Shown: positions 54,298 through 57,363 of the stretch, in pieces
Numbering within the stretch: the first letter of the stretch is position 1
Layout of the letters: each line of letters begins with the position of its first letter
NCBI GenBank assembly: GCA_043778205.1
Contig: JAYWGO010000117.1
Span: 1 to 57,363, forward strand
Reading direction: 5' to 3'
DNA from: JAAFIP01 sp043778205
Lineage (GTDB): Bacteria > Pseudomonadota > Gammaproteobacteria > Burkholderiales > Burkholderiaceae_C
Length of the DNA: 57,363 bases
The notes under the pieces: model-generated
What the model was told of the DNA's origin: nothing
Databases searched by the model: none
The model's input: the letters and a program-made list of their open reading frames with translations, nothing else
Program-made: the position numbers and the translations under genes

Positions 54298-54362
54298 TCC
54301 AAGCGTTTTAGCCATATGACCCAAGGAAATGCTAAATAGTTTGCTACATTATAAATAGCATA
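54298..54362 (+). repeat. interspersed palindromic repeat, copy H
   Basis: Core GACCCAAGGAAATGCTAAAT followed by AGTTTGCTACATTATAAATAG, with the upstream CCAAGCGTTTTAGCCATAT half conserved. It lies between the convergent ends of senC and the LysR gene. Confidence 0.75.
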
Positions 54363-54380
54363 TGCATGCCACTGAAAACT

Positions 54381-55325
54381 TTAAACTACTAATAAACCAC
54401 TGTGCGCCGCTGCATGCCGCAACCACGCACCGTCTTGCGCCAAAGCCAGCGCAGCTTGCATAGCCCGAGAAGGGCGTACCGTTTTATGCGACATAAAACC
54501 AATCTGCGTCAATACCTTAGGCCCCACCAAGGGCAACGCCTCAAGTTCTCGGTAGCCCAGCACCGCACCCACCAATGCGCCCGGCATCACGCTGCACACT
54601 TGCCCAGCCACTACGCTAAGTGCCATGGTCAAAATTGAATTGGTTTCCATCGCCGGGCGCACAGGCGCGCCCGCCGTGATAAATGCGGCATCCACAATCG
54701 TGCGGTTGTGCATGTCGGGCGTAAGCAAACACAGCGGCAACTTCGCCGCTGCTTGCCACTGCATCGCGCCGCCTATTTGCAAAGCGCTGGCATGCGGCTG
54801 CTGGGCGCGGCGCAGCAAAAAATAATGCTCGGTGTACTGCGGCAATGCAGCCAGTTTGTCGCCTTGCAAATGCATGCGCTCTGTATAGCCCAGTGCCAGG
54901 TCAATCGACAAATCTTCTAGGCTTGTTTCTAGCTCGGTGGAGCTGAGCGACAACACCACCGGCGCTATGCCCGGGTGCTGCGCCTGCAGCATGGCGGCAA
55001 AGCGTGCCGCTATCGGCACTGCCGTAGGTACCGCACCAATATGCACAGCACCCACAGGCCTGTCGACTTCGCTGCGCAGCTCTTGCTGCAACAGCCTATG
55101 CTCATGCAGCATGCGCTGCGCGCTGGCCAACACGCGCTCGCCCTCAGGCGTAAGGCCCTCGAAGGTGCGGCCACGCTTGATGATGACCACACCAAAATCT
55201 TGCTCTAATGCTTTGAGCGCGTTGGACAAAGCAGGCTGGGTGATATTGCAGGCCAGTGCGGCACGGCCAAAGTGGCGGTGCTCGTTAAGCGCCACCAGAT
55301 AGCGCATGGAGGCAAGCAGGTTCAT
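54381..55325 (-). CDS. LysR-family transcriptional regulator
   Basis: 314 residues. The N-terminal helix-turn-helix (MRYLVALNEHRHFGRAALAC, then TQPALSNALKALE) resembles the OxyR/CbbR branch. The OxyR redox cysteine pair is not evident in the effector domain, so OxyR is not claimed. It is convergent with senC and 24 bp from the apbC gene. Its target is unknown; control of the selenium genes is possible but unsupported. Confidence 0.87.
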   Translation of the reverse strand: MNLLASMRYLVALNEHRHFGRAALACNITQPALSNALKALEQDFGVVIIKRGRTFEGLTPEGERVLASAQRMLHEHRLLQQELRSEVDRPVGAVHIGAVPTAVPIAARFAAMLQAQHPGIAPVVLSLSSTELETSLEDLSIDLALGYTERMHLQGDKLAALPQYTEHYFLLRRAQQPHASALQIGGAMQWQAAAKLPLCLLTPDMHNRTIVDAAFITAGAPVRPAMETNSILTMALSVVAGQVCSVMPGALVGAVLGYRELEALPLVGPKVLTQIGFMSHKTVRPSRAMQAALALAQDGAWLRHAAAHSGLLVV

Positions 55326-55349
55326 GCGGCGAGGCCCCTGGATGGCTGG

Positions 55350-56438
55350 CTAGGTGTCTTTAGAAATTTTGATGCTGGGGAACTTACTGGAGAAATCCTT
55401 CGCCTTGGCTGCAATTTTGATGGCTACTTGGCGGGCAATCGCTTTGTACATACCGGCTATTTCACCATCGGGGTCGGCAGCTACGGTGGGTCTGCCGCTG
55501 TCAGACTGTTCGCGGATTTGCAGGGTGAGCGGCAGCGCACCCAGGTAGTCCATAGCGTATTCAGCGGCCATCTTTTTGCCGCCGTCTTGGCCAAAGATGT
55601 GCTCTACATGGCCGCACTTTGTGCACACGTGCACGGCCATGTTTTCGACGATGCCCAAAATCGGTACGCCCACTTTTTCAAACATTTTGATGCCTTTTTT
55701 GGCATCTAGCAGGGCAATGTCTTGCGGTGTGGTGACGATAATCGCTCCTGTCAGCGGCACGCGCTGGGACAGCGTGAGTTGAATGTCGCCCGTGCCTGGT
55801 GGCATGTCTACCAGCAAATAGTCCAGGTCTTTCCAGTTGGTTTGGTGCAGCAGTTGCTCCAGGGCCTGGGTGGCCATGGGGCCACGCCAGATCATGGCCT
55901 CGTCTTTGGCCACCATAAAGCCTATGGACATCACCTGCACGCCGTAGTTTTGCATCGGCTCCATGCTTTTGCCGTCTTCGCTGGTGGGTTTGCCGTCAAT
56001 GCCCATCATCATGGGCTGGCTGGGGCCGTAAATGTCGGCGTCCAGCAGGCCTACTTTTGCACCCTCTGCGGCCAAGGCCAGTGCCAAATTAACGGCCGTG
56101 GTGCTTTTGCCCACACCGCCCTTGCCCGAGGCCACGGCAATGATGTTTTTCACCGTCGGCATCAGCGCTACGCCGCGCTGGGCTGCATGGGCAATAATTT
56201 TGATGCTGATATTGCATGACACATTGTCCACACCCGCTACCGTTTTGGCCGCCGCAATCAAGGCTTTGCGAAACGCCGGGATTTGGCTTAGTGCGGGGTA
56301 GCCCAGCTCTACGTCAAAGGCTACATCGCCATCTGATACGGTTAGGTTTTTAATTGCCCTGGTAGATAAAAAATCTTTGCCTGTATTGGGGTCGATCACA
56401 GCTTTGAGTGCCGCGAGAATGTCGTCATTAGTGGCCAT
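55350..56438 (-). CDS. apbC: iron-sulfur cluster carrier ATPase ApbC/Mrp
   Basis: 362 residues. An N-terminal MIP18-like (DUF59) domain is followed by a Mrp/NBP35 ATPase with GKGGVGKST (105-113) and the cluster-binding CTKC (272-275). It carries and transfers [4Fe-4S] clusters. It is divergent from metG with 125 bp between, an arrangement common in Proteobacteria. Confidence 0.92.
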   Translation of the reverse strand: MATNDDILAALKAVIDPNTGKDFLSTRAIKNLTVSDGDVAFDVELGYPALSQIPAFRKALIAAAKTVAGVDNVSCNISIKIIAHAAQRGVALMPTVKNIIAVASGKGGVGKSTTAVNLALALAAEGAKVGLLDADIYGPSQPMMMGIDGKPTSEDGKSMEPMQNYGVQVMSIGFMVAKDEAMIWRGPMATQALEQLLHQTNWKDLDYLLVDMPPGTGDIQLTLSQRVPLTGAIIVTTPQDIALLDAKKGIKMFEKVGVPILGIVENMAVHVCTKCGHVEHIFGQDGGKKMAAEYAMDYLGALPLTLQIREQSDSGRPTVAADPDGEIAGMYKAIARQVAIKIAAKAKDFSSKFPSIKISKDT

Positions 56439-56563
56439 GGGGTTGCTTAAAACTCTTTAATACTAAGCCCGCAAAAGGGGGCCAACCCAGCTAGTGTAGC
56501 GAAGCCTTCTAAAATACGTGCTTACCCGTAGAAAAATTCTCATAAATCCTCAAGCCCCAAGCC

Positions 56564-57363
56564 ATGACAGTACCGCGCAAACTCTTCGTCACCACAGCTC
56601 TGCCTTATGCCAATGGCAACTTCCATATTGGCCACATCATGGAATATATCCAGGCCGACATTTGGGTGCGCTACCAGCGCATGTGCGGGCACGCGGTGAA
56701 CTTTGTGTGTGCCGACGATGCGCACGGCGCGCCGATTATGATTGCGGCGCAAAAAAAGGGCGTTACACCGCAAGCCTTTGTGGCCGAGATTGCAGCGGGC
56801 CGCAAGCCGTACCTAGACGGTTTTCACATCAGCTTTGACAACTGGCACAGCACCGACGCGCCCGAGAACCACGCGCTGGCGCAGCAAATCTACCGCGACC
56901 TGCGTGACCGCGCAGATGGCTCTTTGATCAAGCGCCAATCTGTAGAGCAGTTCTTCGACCCCGAGAAGAACATGTTTTTGCCCGACCGCTTTATCAAAGG
57001 CACATGCCCCAAGTGCGGCACCAAAGACCAGTACGGCGACAACTGCGAAAACTGCGGCGCAGTGTATGCACCCACCGATTTGAAAAATCCGTACTCGGCG
57101 CTCAGCGGCGCAACGCCCGTGCTAAAAAGCTCAGAGCATTTTTTCTTTACCCTGTCTGACCCGCGCTGCGTAGAGTTTTTGCAAAACTGGACACAAGGCG
57201 TGGGTGAGGACGGTAAGCCGCGCCTGCAGCCCGAGGTGGCCAACAAAGTCAAAGAATGGTTCTCTGTGCGCACCAACCAAGACGGCAGCACCAGCGAAGG
57301 CCTGGGCGACTGGGACATCAGCCGCGACGCGCCCTACTTTGGCATTGAAATTCCCGATGCACC
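56564..57363 (+). CDS. metG: methionine--tRNA ligase, 5' part (runs off the window)
   Basis: The first 266 residues of MetRS, open to the right edge with no stop. HIGH occupies residues 21-24 (GNFHIGHIMEY). The zinc-binding cysteines are C148, C151, C161 and C164 (CPKCGTKDQYGDNCENCG). The KMSKS motif lies beyond the edge. It charges tRNA-Met. The ATG at 56564 starts MTVPRKLFVTTALPYANG. Confidence 0.95.
   Translation, partial: MTVPRKLFVTTALPYANGNFHIGHIMEYIQADIWVRYQRMCGHAVNFVCADDAHGAPIMIAAQKKGVTPQAFVAEIAAGRKPYLDGFHISFDNWHSTDAPENHALAQQIYRDLRDRADGSLIKRQSVEQFFDPEKNMFLPDRFIKGTCPKCGTKDQYGDNCENCGAVYAPTDLKNPYSALSGATPVLKSSEHFFFTLSDPRCVEFLQNWTQGVGEDGKPRLQPEVANKVKEWFSVRTNQDGSTSEGLGDWDISRDAPYFGIEIPDA

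Noticed and set aside
54381..55325. OxyR peroxide regulator
   Set aside because: The DNA-binding part resembles OxyR, but I cannot identify the redox-active cysteine pair in the effector domain.
1..57363. CRISPR array or prophage
   Set aside because: No regularly spaced direct repeats, cas genes, integrase or phage structural genes were seen on either strand.

Overview
The window reads as chromosomal DNA of a betaproteobacterium of the order Burkholderiales, most probably Comamonadaceae-like. This is inferred from gene content and order (yqgE-ruvX-pyrR-pyrB-pyrC'-plsC, a tRNA-Ser beside serS, lysA divergent from a LysR regulator), from GC-rich coding style, and from a family of short interspersed palindromic repeats. 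No 16S rRNA gene is present, so the placement is not proven. About 54 genes are tightly packed on both strands. There is no prophage or CRISPR array; the only mobile-element trace is a probable IS end at the left edge.

Layout. 1-345: a possible IS21-type end and a large inverted repeat. 346-3480: lysA / lysR and an acyltransferase-like membrane protein. 3581-11944: a nitrate region with a PP2C/protein-kinase fusion, a leader with a sigma-54-like promoter and an ANTAR-type antitermination structure, nrtABC, and then a PilJ-domain CheA-like kinase, a lone receiver and a CheX-like phosphatase. 12012-15568: a TPP riboswitch and thiBPQ. 15597-20600: the yqgE-ruvX-pyrR-pyrB-pyrC'-plsC run, in which pyrC' has lost metal ligands. 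20867-25284: PHP phosphoesterase, DMT transporter, YciO/YrdC, M50 protease, trpS. 25336-28321: a NarL-type regulator and a histidine kinase whose 3' ends overlap, then purU. 28396-29826: tRNA-Ser(CGA) and serS.

30045-44816 is a catabolic island: an acyl-CoA ligase, a three-subunit molybdenum hydroxylase with a CoxG-like accessory protein, a TetR regulator, a VOC protein, a flavin monooxygenase resembling 2,6-dihydroxypyridine 3-monooxygenase, two periplasmic binding proteins and a complete LivHMGF transporter. The likely job is uptake and ring hydroxylation of an aromatic or N-heteroaromatic compound; the substrate is not known.

44823-54219 is the most interesting region: a PhnCDE-type ABC transporter with two permeases, egtD (hercynine synthesis), an EgtB-like protein matching SenA, a SenB-type glycosyltransferase and a flavoprotein-SelD fusion in the SenC position. 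Together they look like a complete selenoneine pathway: hercynine from EgtD, selenophosphate from SelD/SenC, selenosugar from SenB, C-Se bond formation by SenA, with the neighbouring transporter a good candidate for importing the selenium source. senA and senB start on opposite strands within the same CATG, and one copy of the interspersed repeat is read through in frame inside senA. The window ends with a LysR regulator, apbC/mrp and the 5' part of metG.
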